This document shows positions 1 to 7,549 of a DNA stretch of 64,000 nucleotides, in pieces; the first letter of the stretch is position 1; each line of letters begins with the position of its first letter. The DNA is from CAWCUU01 sp963798855. GTDB taxonomy: Bacteria > Gemmatimonadota > Gemmatimonadetes > Longimicrobiales > RSA9. A program made the translations under genes and the position numbers. Under the pieces are notes generated by a model. It was not told the DNA's origin. It worked only from the letters and a program-made list of their open reading frames with translations, and searched no databases. The stretch lies in contig CAWCUU010000001.1 of NCBI GenBank assembly GCA_963798855.1, forward strand, positions 1,798,001-1,862,000, given 5' to 3'.

Positions 1-165
1 CGCGAGCACCCGCTCCGCTCCGAGCACGTCCACGGCGACCTTCGCCAGCAGCACCGAATCCACACCGCCCGAATAGCCGATGCAGACGGAGCCGCACGCC
101 CGGAGGATCGCCTCCAGGCGCGCCCGCTTCCGCTCCAGCTCGTCCAATGGGGAAGGCGCGCTCAT
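1..165 (-). CDS. larE: LarE-type PP-loop sulfur transferase, N-terminal part only
   Basis: The first 55 residues of a protein that runs off the left edge. It opens with a charged helix and then IGYSGGVDSVLLAKVA, with the ATP pyrophosphatase (PP-loop) signature SGGVDS at residues 32-37. This arrangement is typical of LarE, the sacrificial sulfur transferase that matures the nickel-pincer cofactor of lactate racemase. Other PP-loop enzymes such as NAD synthetase or tRNA thiolases share the motif, but the short leader and the spacing fit LarE best. The start ATG is at 163-165. This gene marks the left border of the accessory island. Confidence 0.75.
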   Translation of the reverse strand, partial: MSAPSPLDELERKRARLEAILRACGSVCIGYSGGVDSVLLAKVAVDVLGAERVLA

Positions 166-327
166 GCTCCGTTCTGTTTGCAGCAGATCGCGAGAGTCGG
201 GTGGCGCGCAGCCGCGGCCACGATACGGGACGGGCGGACGCCGCCGGACCCACGCTCCGGCTCGTCTCTGGTACGACGCAGCGACCCGTCGGTTCCCCGC
301 CGGGCCGGCGCAAACTACTGGAGTTCC

Positions 328-395
328 AGGGCTAGGGCCAGGGCAAGGGCGAGGGCGAGGAGGGAAAGGCGAGGGAGGGGGGGCAGGGGTGGGCC
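328..395. repeat. G-rich hexamer-like simple repeat
   Basis: A purine-rich run in which AGGGC-type hexamers recur (agggct, agggcc, agggca, agggcg and so on) and then decay into G-runs. It contains several runs of three or more G, so G-quadruplex formation on the plus strand is conceivable. It lies in the gap between larE and the toxin remnant; no gene is visible from 166 to 492. Confidence 0.5.
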
Positions 396-492
396 TCGTG
401 GCGTTCGGTCCGAGCGAGCGACAGGATGTGACGCACCTCGTGGCCCCACGCGACGAGCGCAGCCGGCGGGGCTCCCCTACGCCCCGTGGAAG

Positions 493-840
493 CTACTCCC
501 GATCCAATTCCTCGGCCGGCGGATAGCCGGCTTCGCGCGGACGCCGCAAGGCGAGCACACGAACGACGTCGTATGCCGGCAGAAAATCGTAGAGCGCCAC
601 AAAGCCCGTCCTGCCATGGGAGATGATGATCTCGTACAGGCCCGCTTCGGCGCTGCGGCCGATCAGTGGGTGGCGCTAGAGCGTCCGCACGGCCTCCTGG
701 AGAAGGAACACCACCTCGGCTGCCAGGGACGCGTCCGTTCGGGCGTAGAAGTCGAAGATCCTCTCGAAATCGCCGACCGCCGCGTCCGAGTAGACTATTC
801 GCGGGAAGGGCTGGGTTTCGGTCGCTTCGCCCGCTTTCCC
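493..840 (-). pseudogene. ParE/RelE-family toxin broken by an in-frame amber codon
   Basis: The reading starts around PFPRIVYSDAAVGDFERI, continues to EAVRTL, meets a TAG stop at 676-678, and goes on in the same frame as RHPLIGRSAEAGLYEI to YDFLPAYDVVRVLALRRP before the stop at 493-495. The HPLIGR motif and the C-terminal VVRVLALRR strand are typical of ParE/RelE toxins, so the two halves are one protein of roughly 110 residues. A CAG to TAG change would explain the break. No clear start codon is visible; the start probably lay in the overlap with the upstream antitoxin gene. Confidence 0.7.
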
Positions 841-989
841 TCGGCGCGGCTGGTCAGGTAGGCGTGGACCTGGGCGGCCTCGTAGCCGAGACCGGTCCGC
901 TCCATCGAGTCCCGCGCCTTCAGTGCGTCCAGCACGAATGCACGGCGAGCCTCGGCCATGCTCGTCTGTCGCTCGATGGCGTTCAGCAT
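795..989 (-). CDS. Probable antitoxin partner of the ParE-like toxin
   Basis: A 64-residue protein, helical and basic at the C-terminus (TSRAEGKRAKRPKP), directly upstream of and overlapping the toxin remnant on the same strand. This is the usual antitoxin-toxin order. I do not recognise a named antitoxin family; the middle (RRAFVLDALKARDSMERTG) resembles the helical toxin-binding part of several type II antitoxins. Its toxin is broken, so the module is presumably inactive. Confidence 0.55.
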   Translation of the reverse strand: MLNAIERQTSMAEARRAFVLDALKARDSMERTGLGYEAAQVHAYLTSRAEGKRAKRPKPSPSRE

Positions 990-1252
990 GAAGGCGTGCG
1001 GTGTCTATACCGAACGGCGCCTCGTCGATCCACCTCACCCCGTGACGCGGTTCGCCGGTTGGTGCGCGTGTGAGCCACGTTTGCGGTTTGCGGGGGCCGC
1101 CGACTATTCAGACATTCGAGCCGGCTGCCAACTCGGACACAAGTCCCAGGCCATGGTTCAATCCAAAACTTCGGTTACGCTCTTTCCACGGGCCGACGCC
1201 GTTGGTCCTTGCACCTCCGCCCCCGTGGCTGATACCGTTCCCGGGCTGAGCA

Positions 1253-1789
1253 ATGAAATTTAGCGGGCTAGCGTACGTCGGGCTGAAAATGATCAATAAG
1301 CCAATACGTTGGCTTCTTGAGACCATCACCATTCGCGCTGCGCAGCACGTTGTCATAGATGGCGTGGTCGTAATAAACTGCTCAGAATTGGACGCAGCAT
1401 TTGTAGCTACCCGTACGCACGCTGCACTTTGCCTGATCCAACGTATATCATCGCCTGTGTTCCTTAGAGTGAGACGGCACATCCGGTACTTTCTAGTTAG
1501 GAAGGGAACGTCTCAATATTGGGAAGGAAGCAAGACGTGCGCACTTGATCAGGAACTGATGCGGCGATCACCGGCTACATTGGCTCTCGTCATCGTACAT
1601 GAAGCAACCCACGCTCGTTTGGACAGCGCAGGAATTCAATACGCGCCGATTAGTGCTGCGAGGATAGAAGCGGTTTGCGTTCGGCGCCAGGTCTCCTTCG
1701 GACGACGACTGCCACGGTCGGAATTTCCGTCGGCTGACGAAGTGATAAGACAGCTCGAGGAAAGTTTACGGACGCCTTGGTGGCGCTAA
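1253..1789 (+). CDS. HExxH-motif protein, possible metallopeptidase or RHS-derived tip
   Basis: A 178-residue protein with VIVHEATHARLDSAG near residue 118, a zincin-type HExxH motif. It is followed by ARIEAVC, which could supply the third zinc ligand. There is no signal peptide. The coding sequence is visibly richer in A+T than the flanks. A similar HExxH sits in the RHS tip at 15648-16207, so this may be an orphan effector domain that lost its RHS carrier or a resident of the same mobile pool. The start ATG lies close to a stop in another frame and has no strong ribosome site. Confidence 0.5.
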   Translation: MKFSGLAYVGLKMINKPIRWLLETITIRAAQHVVIDGVVVINCSELDAAFVATRTHAALCLIQRISSPVFLRVRRHIRYFLVRKGTSQYWEGSKTCALDQELMRRSPATLALVIVHEATHARLDSAGIQYAPISAARIEAVCVRRQVSFGRRLPRSEFPSADEVIRQLEESLRTPWWR

Positions 1790-1849
1790 CATTGCGCAAG
1801 AGAGATGGCCAGTCCATGAGTGCCGCCTCTTCGTGGGCTGGCGGCCACG

Positions 1850-2068
1850 TCACTTCAAGCTGTCCAAAGCGTCGCGGAACATCTTTTCACTGGACACCAG
1901 CCGGGCGGTACCGCTGCGAATCTCGGCAATGCGGCGATCCACCTCTGCGACTCACTCTTCCTCGAAATCCAACCACGACGGCACGCTGCCGAGCAGCTTC
2001 TCGCCGAGGCGCATACGCTCTTCGGGCTTCAGCTTCATGGCCTCGCGTTCGAGTTCTTCAATGGACAT
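1850..2068 (-). pseudogene. Addiction-module antitoxin (PF09720-like) with an internal TGA
   Basis: The frame reads MSIEELEREAMKLKPEERMR, then LGEKLLGSVPSWLDFEEE, then TGA at 1952-1954, then VAEVDRRIAEIRSGTARLVS and on to DSLK and a stop. The pattern (LxxExxxLxxxERxxLxxxLLxSL, then EVxRRxxEIxSG) is that of the putative addiction module component family. In relatives a Trp usually stands where the TGA is, so a TGG to TGA change is likely. A short ORF starting at the 3' end (TWPPAHEEAALM) may be the stump of the RelE-like partner. Confidence 0.7.
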
Positions 2069-2125
2069 GATTTCCCCGGTGTGAAGTCGGTGCTCTCCCA
2101 AGGTACCCCTGAACCCCAACGCGGA

Positions 2126-2343
2126 TCAACGGGCGGACTGGGGCACCCCGACCTCGGCGCCGGGAATCGCGTCCAGCAGCTCCCGATCGATGACGGATCG
2201 GGCGCGGTCTCGTCGAGCGCGGTGCTCAACAGAGAACGAGCGAGGGTACCCGGGTTGACGTGGGTCCTCTCCGCCAGCTGGTGCAGCTTCAGCGCGTGGC
2301 GCTCGTCGAGCTGAATATTGAATCGAGTCGTTCGTCCGGACAT
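2126..2343 (-). pseudogene. Ribbon-helix-helix (CopG-like) antitoxin, frameshifted
   Basis: ATG at 2341-2343 opens MSGRTTRFNIQLDERHALKL, then HQLAERTHVNPGTLARSLLS, a clear ribbon-helix-helix DNA-binding domain. The frame then shifts near 2190, after the TALDETAPDPS region, and the expected tail VIDRELLDAIPGAEVGVPQ continues in the other frame to the stop at 2126. It lies directly behind an RHS fragment whose frame runs into it without a stop, which shows an abrupt recombination joint at about 2377. Confidence 0.65.
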
Positions 2344-2376
2344 GGCTTTTGGGTGCACGGTTCGTGTTGTTATGTG

Positions 2377-3021
2377 CGGGTTCGCGTCCGCCGTGGTCTG
2401 CCGGTCCACGAGCCGCAGCCGCCCCTCGGCGTCGTAGTAGTAGGCGACGTTGTGCGTCAGGTGCTGCGAGGCCCCGAGCGCCACAGTCCAGTAGTCTTTC
2501 GACTGCCACACCTGATTGCCCTCGAGATCGTAGGCGGTCGAGTCCGCCTCGCCCCCGGTCTGCGCGCGAGAGACCAGCCGGCCGGTCCCCGCCTGGTAAC
2601 GGTAGGTCCCGTTGCCGCGGTAGGCATCGCCGCTGTTGGTCTTGACGCGGATGTTGCCGAACGCGTCCGCCTTGAACGTCTCGTCCGCTACGTCCTCGGT
2701 GCTGTGCCTGGAGCGTACCAGCGTGCCCAGGCCGGAGTAGGTGTTGTCGGCGTATTCGCTGAGCAGCGCATCGACGTGCACGATCCTGTCCCGCTGATCG
2801 CGCGTGTAGCGGCTTACGTTCACCGTGTCGCCAATGCCACCGCCTCCGTTGTAGGAGAGAGCGCGTGTCAGCTCGCTCGCCAGACGGCCGTCGCCGCCGT
2901 AGACCCAAATAGGTGAAGACGCTCCCGGGGTAGATCAGCGAGTCGGGCCGCAGCTCCGCGTCGTGCTGGAAGCGGTATTTCTGACCCGAGACGGTGACCG
3001 TGTCGAGCGTTCCGGTGACGT
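2377..3021 (-). pseudogene. RHS/YD-repeat gene fragment
   Basis: This is nearly identical to the middle of the long RHS gene at 19236-22334 (from VTGTLDTVTVSGQKYRF to VDRQTTADANP). It carries a frameshift near 2910 (VFTYLGLRR instead of VFTTWVYGGDGR). It has neither N-terminus nor tip. The left end joins a CopG-like antitoxin and the right end is close to the ISL3 element. It is a dead copy that can serve only as a recombination partner. Confidence 0.85.
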
Positions 3022-3084
3022 GGACGTGCCGGGAGAAATTGCGCCCGGTAGCAAGCCCGCATTGCCAATCACTCATTGCTTTTT

Positions 3085-4435
3085 GGGTTCATCGTCAATG
3101 TGGGTGCAAAGCGCCGGGGAAAGCTGCCTTGACCTTCAGGATGAAGTAGCGGTCGTCCCGGAAGCCGTAAGCCTGGCGTTTGATGACTTTGATCTTGTTG
3201 TTAATGCCCTCGAGCCGGCTCGTGTGGAGCGGGTAGCGAGCGTGGGCGACGATGCCGTCTTCGTTGCGCTGAAGGATTCGGGCGAACGTGCGCAGCGCCG
3301 GGATTTCGCTTGCATGAGCCAGGTCGCACCAGGCGCGGAGCGCGCGCCGGGCCCAGCCCACATGACGGTATTTCCAGATCTGCTTGAGCTGATCCTTGAG
3401 GATGTAAACGGTGCTCAGGTGGTGGTTGGCGGCGAGAAGGTCCGAGAGTCGGAGGCGCTCGGGTTCGCTGAGGCTCTCCTGGTTTCGAAGCAGCAGATAG
3501 CGGCTGCCTTTCACGAGGCGGCGGCCGCTCTCAGTCTGCTGCCGTTTCGCCTCGTCCGCTCGCACGCGGTCGATGACCTCCCGGCCGTACTTCGCGACGA
3601 TGTGGAAGAGATCAAAGACCAACGTGGCCTGCGGGCAGGCCTCCTTGATCGCCCGCCGGTAAGGCGGCCACATGTCCGTGGCGATCGCTTCGATGCCGGC
3701 TCGTTGCTCGGGGGTGAACTCCTCGAAGAAGCCCAGGAGCGTGGCATCGTGGCGTCCCTCGCCCATCCAGACGACGCCGCCCGTCTCGAGGTTGAGCACA
3801 CTGGTCATGTACTGCTGCCCCTTGTGCACCGCGATCTCGTCGATCGCCAGCAGCCGCAGCCCATCGTAATCCGGCGTACCGACCTCCCGCTCCAACCGGC
3901 GCTTGTCGATCTCCTTCACCGTGTGCCACGAAAGCCCGAAATGCTCCGCCACGTGCTGAATCGGCAGCACCCGGCAAAGGTCCGCGACCGCTCGCTCGAA
4001 GCGCACGGTCGCACGCCGGAAGGGGGAGAGGAAATCATGCACCTCCGCCCGGATCCCGCAGCGCGAGCAACGCACCATCCGGTGCGGGATGAGCAACTCC
4101 ACCGTCGCATGCGCGAGATTCAGGTCCCGCACCCTACGCAGCCGGTAACGGTGAACGGCCGGCGCGAACTGCAGGCAACCCGAACACCGCGGAAGCGCGT
4201 ATGGGTCGCTCGCAAACCAGATCCGGCTCTGCGCGGCCGAGCCGTTACCCTCCTGCAACTCCTGGCGAAGCGGAATCACTCCCGCAAACGGATAGTACGG
4301 CGCTATACTGAGGGCGGACACCGCGTCCTCCGGACTGAGCGTGAATGCTGGCTTCGACACCCTCATTCTGCTCGACCCGAGGGCCGGTGTCCATCTTTTT
4401 CGCCCTATCTGCACTCAAATCCGCAATGAACCCTA
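3085..4435 (-). mobile_element. ISL3-family insertion sequence
   Basis: A 1,351-bp element bounded by imperfect inverted repeats of about 25 bp. Both ends begin GGGTTCAT reading inward and share GTGCA about 20 bp in. It holds one transposase gene. The 8 bp on each side (ttgctttt and taatttga) do not match, although ISL3 elements normally duplicate 8 bp. The flanks were therefore probably rearranged after insertion. Confidence 0.8.
3095..4414 (-). CDS. ISL3-family transposase
   Basis: A 439-residue protein with an N-terminal zinc ribbon (CSGC and CSRC about 45 residues apart) and a helix-turn-helix (HVAEHFGLSWHTVKEIDKRR). A DDE domain follows, with Asp in LLAIDEIAVHKG, Asp in ATDMWPPYR and Glu in TSRLEGINNKIK. 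Length and layout match intact ISL3 transposases. The first ATG lies within the inverted repeat; a later start is possible. Confidence 0.9.
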   Translation of the reverse strand: MQIGRKRWTPALGSSRMRVSKPAFTLSPEDAVSALSIAPYYPFAGVIPLRQELQEGNGSAAQSRIWFASDPYALPRCSGCLQFAPAVHRYRLRRVRDLNLAHATVELLIPHRMVRCSRCGIRAEVHDFLSPFRRATVRFERAVADLCRVLPIQHVAEHFGLSWHTVKEIDKRRLEREVGTPDYDGLRLLAIDEIAVHKGQQYMTSVLNLETGGVVWMGEGRHDATLLGFFEEFTPEQRAGIEAIATDMWPPYRRAIKEACPQATLVFDLFHIVAKYGREVIDRVRADEAKRQQTESGRRLVKGSRYLLLRNQESLSEPERLRLSDLLAANHHLSTVYILKDQLKQIWKYRHVGWARRALRAWCDLAHASEIPALRTFARILQRNEDGIVAHARYPLHTSRLEGINNKIKVIKRQAYGFRDDRYFILKVKAAFPGALHPH

Positions 4436-4459
4436 ATTTGATCACTCGAGAAGAGGCCT

Positions 4460-4957
4460 ATGAGTCCGAAGACGGCATTTTGGGTAGCAGTGGCTGCATC
4501 CGTGTTCTCTGGGTCGCTATGCTCCCGGAGCCAAGTTCGAAGGACGGCGCGAGTTCCGGAAGTCGCCGGGTGCTGGAGTTTCGGTGATAGCGACACCGCC
4601 AGCGACTATGCACTGCCTGCCACCGTTGCGTTAGACACGAGTGCAGCGAAGGATATTAAAGAGCAGGAATACGTTCTGTATACTCTTCGTCTACCACCCG
4701 AAACATCAAGCTTCACTAAGGGGTCTTGGCGGGAATTGGGCCGCGGCTCGATTCAAGCAAGCATCTCCGATGGGTTCGAGGGCGTAACATTTGAGCTTAG
4801 GATTGTCACAAGGGATAGTCTGGTGGGAAGCGCACGGAGAGTCTCGGACGTTCATGTTTCAGGGTACGGCACCCCCCTCCCCGTTCGCGGCATCCGTGTG
4901 CCATGCGATCTCTACGAGATTGAATCGATGCGAAAGCAGCCCGGCAAAAACTCATGA
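4460..4957 (+). CDS. Hypothetical exported protein (possible lipoprotein)
   Basis: A 165-residue protein with an N-terminal hydrophobic stretch (TAFWVAVAASVFSGSLC). The Cys at residue 21 could be a weak lipobox. The rest is beta-rich with no recognised domain. The coding sequence is visibly more A+T-rich than the neighbouring RHS and IS sequence. It begins just outside the ISL3 right end. By position and composition it resembles the immunity-type genes elsewhere in the island, but no adjacent tip is present. Confidence 0.5.
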   Translation: MSPKTAFWVAVAASVFSGSLCSRSQVRRTARVPEVAGCWSFGDSDTASDYALPATVALDTSAAKDIKEQEYVLYTLRLPPETSSFTKGSWRELGRGSIQASISDGFEGVTFELRIVTRDSLVGSARRVSDVHVSGYGTPLPVRGIRVPCDLYEIESMRKQPGKNS

Positions 4958-5062
4958 GTCATCTCGGAGAGAGCAACGATGAGTATTCAGATCGTTTGCT
5001 TGCAAGAAATCCTTAGGCACAAAGACCTGGTACAGAAAACGGCGTCTTGCCACAGACATGCC

Positions 5063-5473
5063 ATGAATAAGAGACGCAGCTACTGGGAGAACGTTTTAGT
5101 AGCAGCCAAGTTTGGGCTCTGCGGTGGCTTGATGTTTTCGACTTGGATAATCGTTTTGATGACTGTACAGATGTCTATAGTCATCGAATCGCGCGGGCAT
5201 CCAGTCAATGGTCTTGTCGTTATCCTGGTTTATGTTCTTGGGTTCTCAACAGCCGGAATGATAACAGGTTTAATGCTGCCACTTTGCCAATGGGTAGTAG
5301 GAGCAGCATTAGTGGGCCTTATCGCTACGCTTCCCATTGGGTTCGGTACATCAATGATCATAGCCGGGCCCGAGATATTCGGTGCTGTCCACTTAGTAAT
5401 TGCTTTCGGCATAGCCATTCTAATTGGAATCCCGGTTGCAGTATTCGTTCGAGCCAATCCATACAGAGGTTAG
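5063..5473 (+). CDS. Small membrane protein, copy 1 (putative immunity protein)
   Basis: 136 residues beginning MNKRRSYWENVLVAAKFGLC, with four hydrophobic segments and almost no soluble part. I chose the ATG at 5063 because the paralogue at 34344 shares the sequence from there on. The two copies differ at only a few residues (Glu or Gly at 9, Val or Leu near 57, Gln or Arg near 78). Its location among RHS tips suggests an inner-membrane immunity protein. The stop codon TAG falls inside the TTAG end of the inserted element. Confidence 0.6.
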   Translation: MNKRRSYWENVLVAAKFGLCGGLMFSTWIIVLMTVQMSIVIESRGHPVNGLVVILVYVLGFSTAGMITGLMLPLCQWVVGAALVGLIATLPIGFGTSMIIAGPEIFGAVHLVIAFGIAILIGIPVAVFVRANPYRG

Positions 5474-5748
5474 CAGGTCGCTGAAGAATGGAAGCGAGCC
5501 GCGTTGCGACCGCCACGGGGCCGGATGCGAGGCGGCGCGACGACGCAATGCCAGGGCGCATCTCGGAGGAGCGCCAACGACGCAGACGGCCCCGTGCCGC
5601 CGCAACCCGAAGGGAGCAGGGGGGTTGCGGCCTCACTCGTCGTTGCTCGTCGTCGCCATAGCGCTGCTATGACTCCTCCTCGCGCCTTGATTGAGGCTCC
5701 GCAAGCCCCCTTCTCGCGGCCGCACTCCCATTTTTCAGCGAGCTGTTA
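5470..5748. mobile_element. MITE-like element, copy 1, with 3-bp target duplication
   Basis: The element is flanked by TTA at 5470-5472 and 5746-5748. The terminal inverted repeats start with TTAgCAGGTCGCTGAAGA on the left and, on the opposite strand, TTAACAGcTCGCTGAA on the right. The empty site is present in the window: the second copy of the surrounding segment reads agaggTTAagac at 34749-34760. It has no coding capacity. An inner inverted repeat (GTTGCG, CGCCACGGGGCC) suggests a folded transcript. A second copy is at 63214-63495. Confidence 0.85.
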
Positions 5749-5917
5749 AGACAAGTATCTGCCCGATCGTTCAATCCGTTGCTACCTTTCCTTCCACCTT
5801 CACCGTTTCCGCCATCCCCATTCCCTGCAGATCCGATGGATGGCGGAGGTGTTGGCAACCTGAATCGCCTCGGCGACCTGCGGCGTGCAGATCCGCTCCT
5901 CGCCACTTCGTTCCCGG

Positions 5918-6085
5918 CTAGGCGAGCCGGGCCTTCTGCGTCGTCCCGAGCTTCAGCACCGCGATCATGCTGTCGGGCACGTTCGCGCCCGATGGAAGCG
6001 TCACGTGCGCGGCGACGAGTGGGAACGGGTGCGCGTGCTCGCCGTTGTAGATCAGCACCGGCGTACGGCCCTGTTCCACGTCTTC
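5918..6085 (-). pseudogene. RHS N-terminal-side fragment
   Basis: On the minus strand this reads GRTPVLIYNGEHAHPFPLVA, then AHVTLPSGANVPDSMIAVLK, ending LGTTQKARLA and a stop. It is homologous to the 5' border of the long RHS gene (RTPVLIYDTQHAHPFPL, VTIPAGSPAPDSVIAVVK) but clearly diverged, so it comes from another RHS gene. The left side joins the comM-like piece at 5860-5905. Confidence 0.7.
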
Positions 6086-6390
6086 GTCGTGGGCAACGGG
6101 TGCACGACGGCCACGAGAACCCGCGCGACTCCGCGCGCGCACACGTGCTCCCCTGTGCGCGCACGGAGCGCGCAGCTTCGCGGGGGGTGGGGCCATCCCC
6201 GACTCGGAGGCCCACGCCCGCCTGGTGGCTGGTCCGGCGGGCGTGCGCTGGCCCGCTTGGCCTCGCGCGGGCGCCGAGCTCGCCGCGCCGCAGCCGGGTC
6301 GGCGCAGCGTTGCGCTGCGGCGTTTGCGCGCGTGTGCGCGGGGCGCGCGCGCTGCGACGGCGCGCGGGGTGCGACGTGGCGCTTACTCGG

Positions 6391-6616
6391 CTCCTCCACC
6401 ACTGCCACATCGTCAATATCCGGGGCAACAGCTATCGCATGCGACAGCACTCCGAGCTCTGGCAGACCCTGAACGGCACCTCCGAGCCGGACCACCTGAA
6501 GCCTCACCCCCGTCCCCGGAGGAGAAAGGAGATCACGACCAACTGAGGCTCGTCACCTTGGCTTGGTGTCAAATTTTCGCCCGCCAGAACTATCAGATCT
6601 TCGTCCGGCGTTGACA
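6391..6616 (+). mobile_element. IS21-family remnant: istB 3' end and right terminus
   Basis: The frame up to 6546 ends LLHHCHIVNIRGNSYRMRQH, the conserved C-terminus of IstB, the IS21 helper ATPase. It is followed by an IS21-like end (TGTCAAATTTTCGCCCGCC, then CGTTGACA) closing at 6616. The rest of the element, istA included, is missing. The 6090-6390 stretch before it is very GC-rich with no recognisable gene. Confidence 0.75.
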
Positions 6617-6676
6617 GCGGGCGTGCGGGATCCGTCGCGGCGCTGGCTGTTGTGAAGCACCACCGTCAGGACCTCC

Positions 6677-7375
6677 TCACCTCCGCCCTGACCGTCGCCT
6701 AATAGAATGAACTGCTTTTACGATCTCCTGCTTCACCCATCCATCCGTGCCAGACGATAGACGTTCCAACGCCGCAGCCTCTTCCGGTCCACCACTTTCC
6801 GCCAGCGCCATGGCTACATGACCTGTCAAGTCGTCCAACAAGCCCAGCAAGATCGGATTCGCCACCTCCGGAGGAGCCAAGCGAGCGACCGCTAAGGTGA
6901 GCATCTCGCGCGCCTTCCCTGTGGAGGGCTGCTGCAATCTCTCCAGTGCCCAGTCCGTTATGCCGTCCGGCCGCGCTTCAGCGATTGTGTTGGCGATCGC
7001 CCAGCGGAAGGTTTCCGACCCCGTTTCGTCAAACAGTTTCGCAAGTTTCTCCCCCGGGAACTGGCTGCTTGAAGCCGCGAGAGCCCGCACGATCTGCTCC
7101 TGCACCGCGAGATCCTCGCTGGTCGGTAACCATTCAAGCAGTGTGCGCACGACTTCGGGCGCTAGTGGTCCATACTCCGGGACGAGCTGATCCAGCCGTG
7201 AGACCTCGTACCCTTGCTCTGCCAAGCGCTCGCGCAGAGGGCGGGTTGCCGACGCAACCTCCGCTTCCCGGAGTTCACGAGCGTCCGCGCGTTCCGCTTG
7301 GCGCTGTACGTACCCAGGGTCCATCTGAAGCTGCGCCATCAGCTCTTCAGCCGTCATTCCCTTCCTTCTCTTCAT
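6677..7375 (-). CDS. HEAT-repeat protein, putative immunity to the Tox-REase-7 tip
   Basis: 232 residues from ATG at 7375 (MKRRKGMTAEELMAQLQMD), composed of helical repeats (VVRTLLEWLPT, EQIVRALAASS, FRWAIANTIAEA, LALAESGGPEEAAALERL-like turns). It is soluble and acidic. Its ATG overlaps the TGA of the RHS tip (ATGA overlap at 7372-7375), the typical coupling of toxin and immunity genes, so I infer that it neutralises that nuclease. A longer frame exists upstream but overlaps the RHS coding region. Confidence 0.7.
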   Translation of the reverse strand: MKRRKGMTAEELMAQLQMDPGYVQRQAERADARELREAEVASATRPLRERLAEQGYEVSRLDQLVPEYGPLAPEVVRTLLEWLPTSEDLAVQEQIVRALAASSSQFPGEKLAKLFDETGSETFRWAIANTIAEARPDGITDWALERLQQPSTGKAREMLTLAVARLAPPEVANPILLGLLDDLTGHVAMALAESGGPEEAAALERLSSGTDGWVKQEIVKAVHSIRRRSGRR

Positions 7376-7549
7376 CGCAAAAACCTCAGGTTGACCAAGC
7401 CGCTCTTGATCGCATCCATCAGGGGGCATGACAGCTCCGTGGAGCGACGCACGTAGAGGTTGAACTGCAAACCCTTCTCCTGTGCAAACGCCGCAAAATC
7501 TCGAATCTGGTTCGTCAGCGTCAGGCGCGCCACATTTTTCACCTCGCTG

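Larger units (their letters stand above)
5017..5859 (+). repeat. Copy 1 of a duplicated segment (567 bp plus a 276-bp insertion)
   Basis: Apart from scattered substitutions this matches 34298-34864 from the sequence gcacaaagacctgg to gttggcaac. The lengths agree exactly once the MITE-like insertion is removed: 843 minus 276 is 567. The segment carries the membrane protein gene and a Pro-rich linker. Its right end abuts a 45-bp comM-derived piece at 5860-5905. Confidence 0.9.

Noticed and set aside
328..395. Telomere-like or regulatory G-tract
   Set aside because: The repeat is irregular, in a circular-chromosome context, and next to no gene start. Listed only as a simple repeat.
3077..4443. 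An 8-bp target duplication for the ISL3 element
   Set aside because: The flanking octamers ttgctttt and taatttga do not match, even allowing one or two mismatches in phase.
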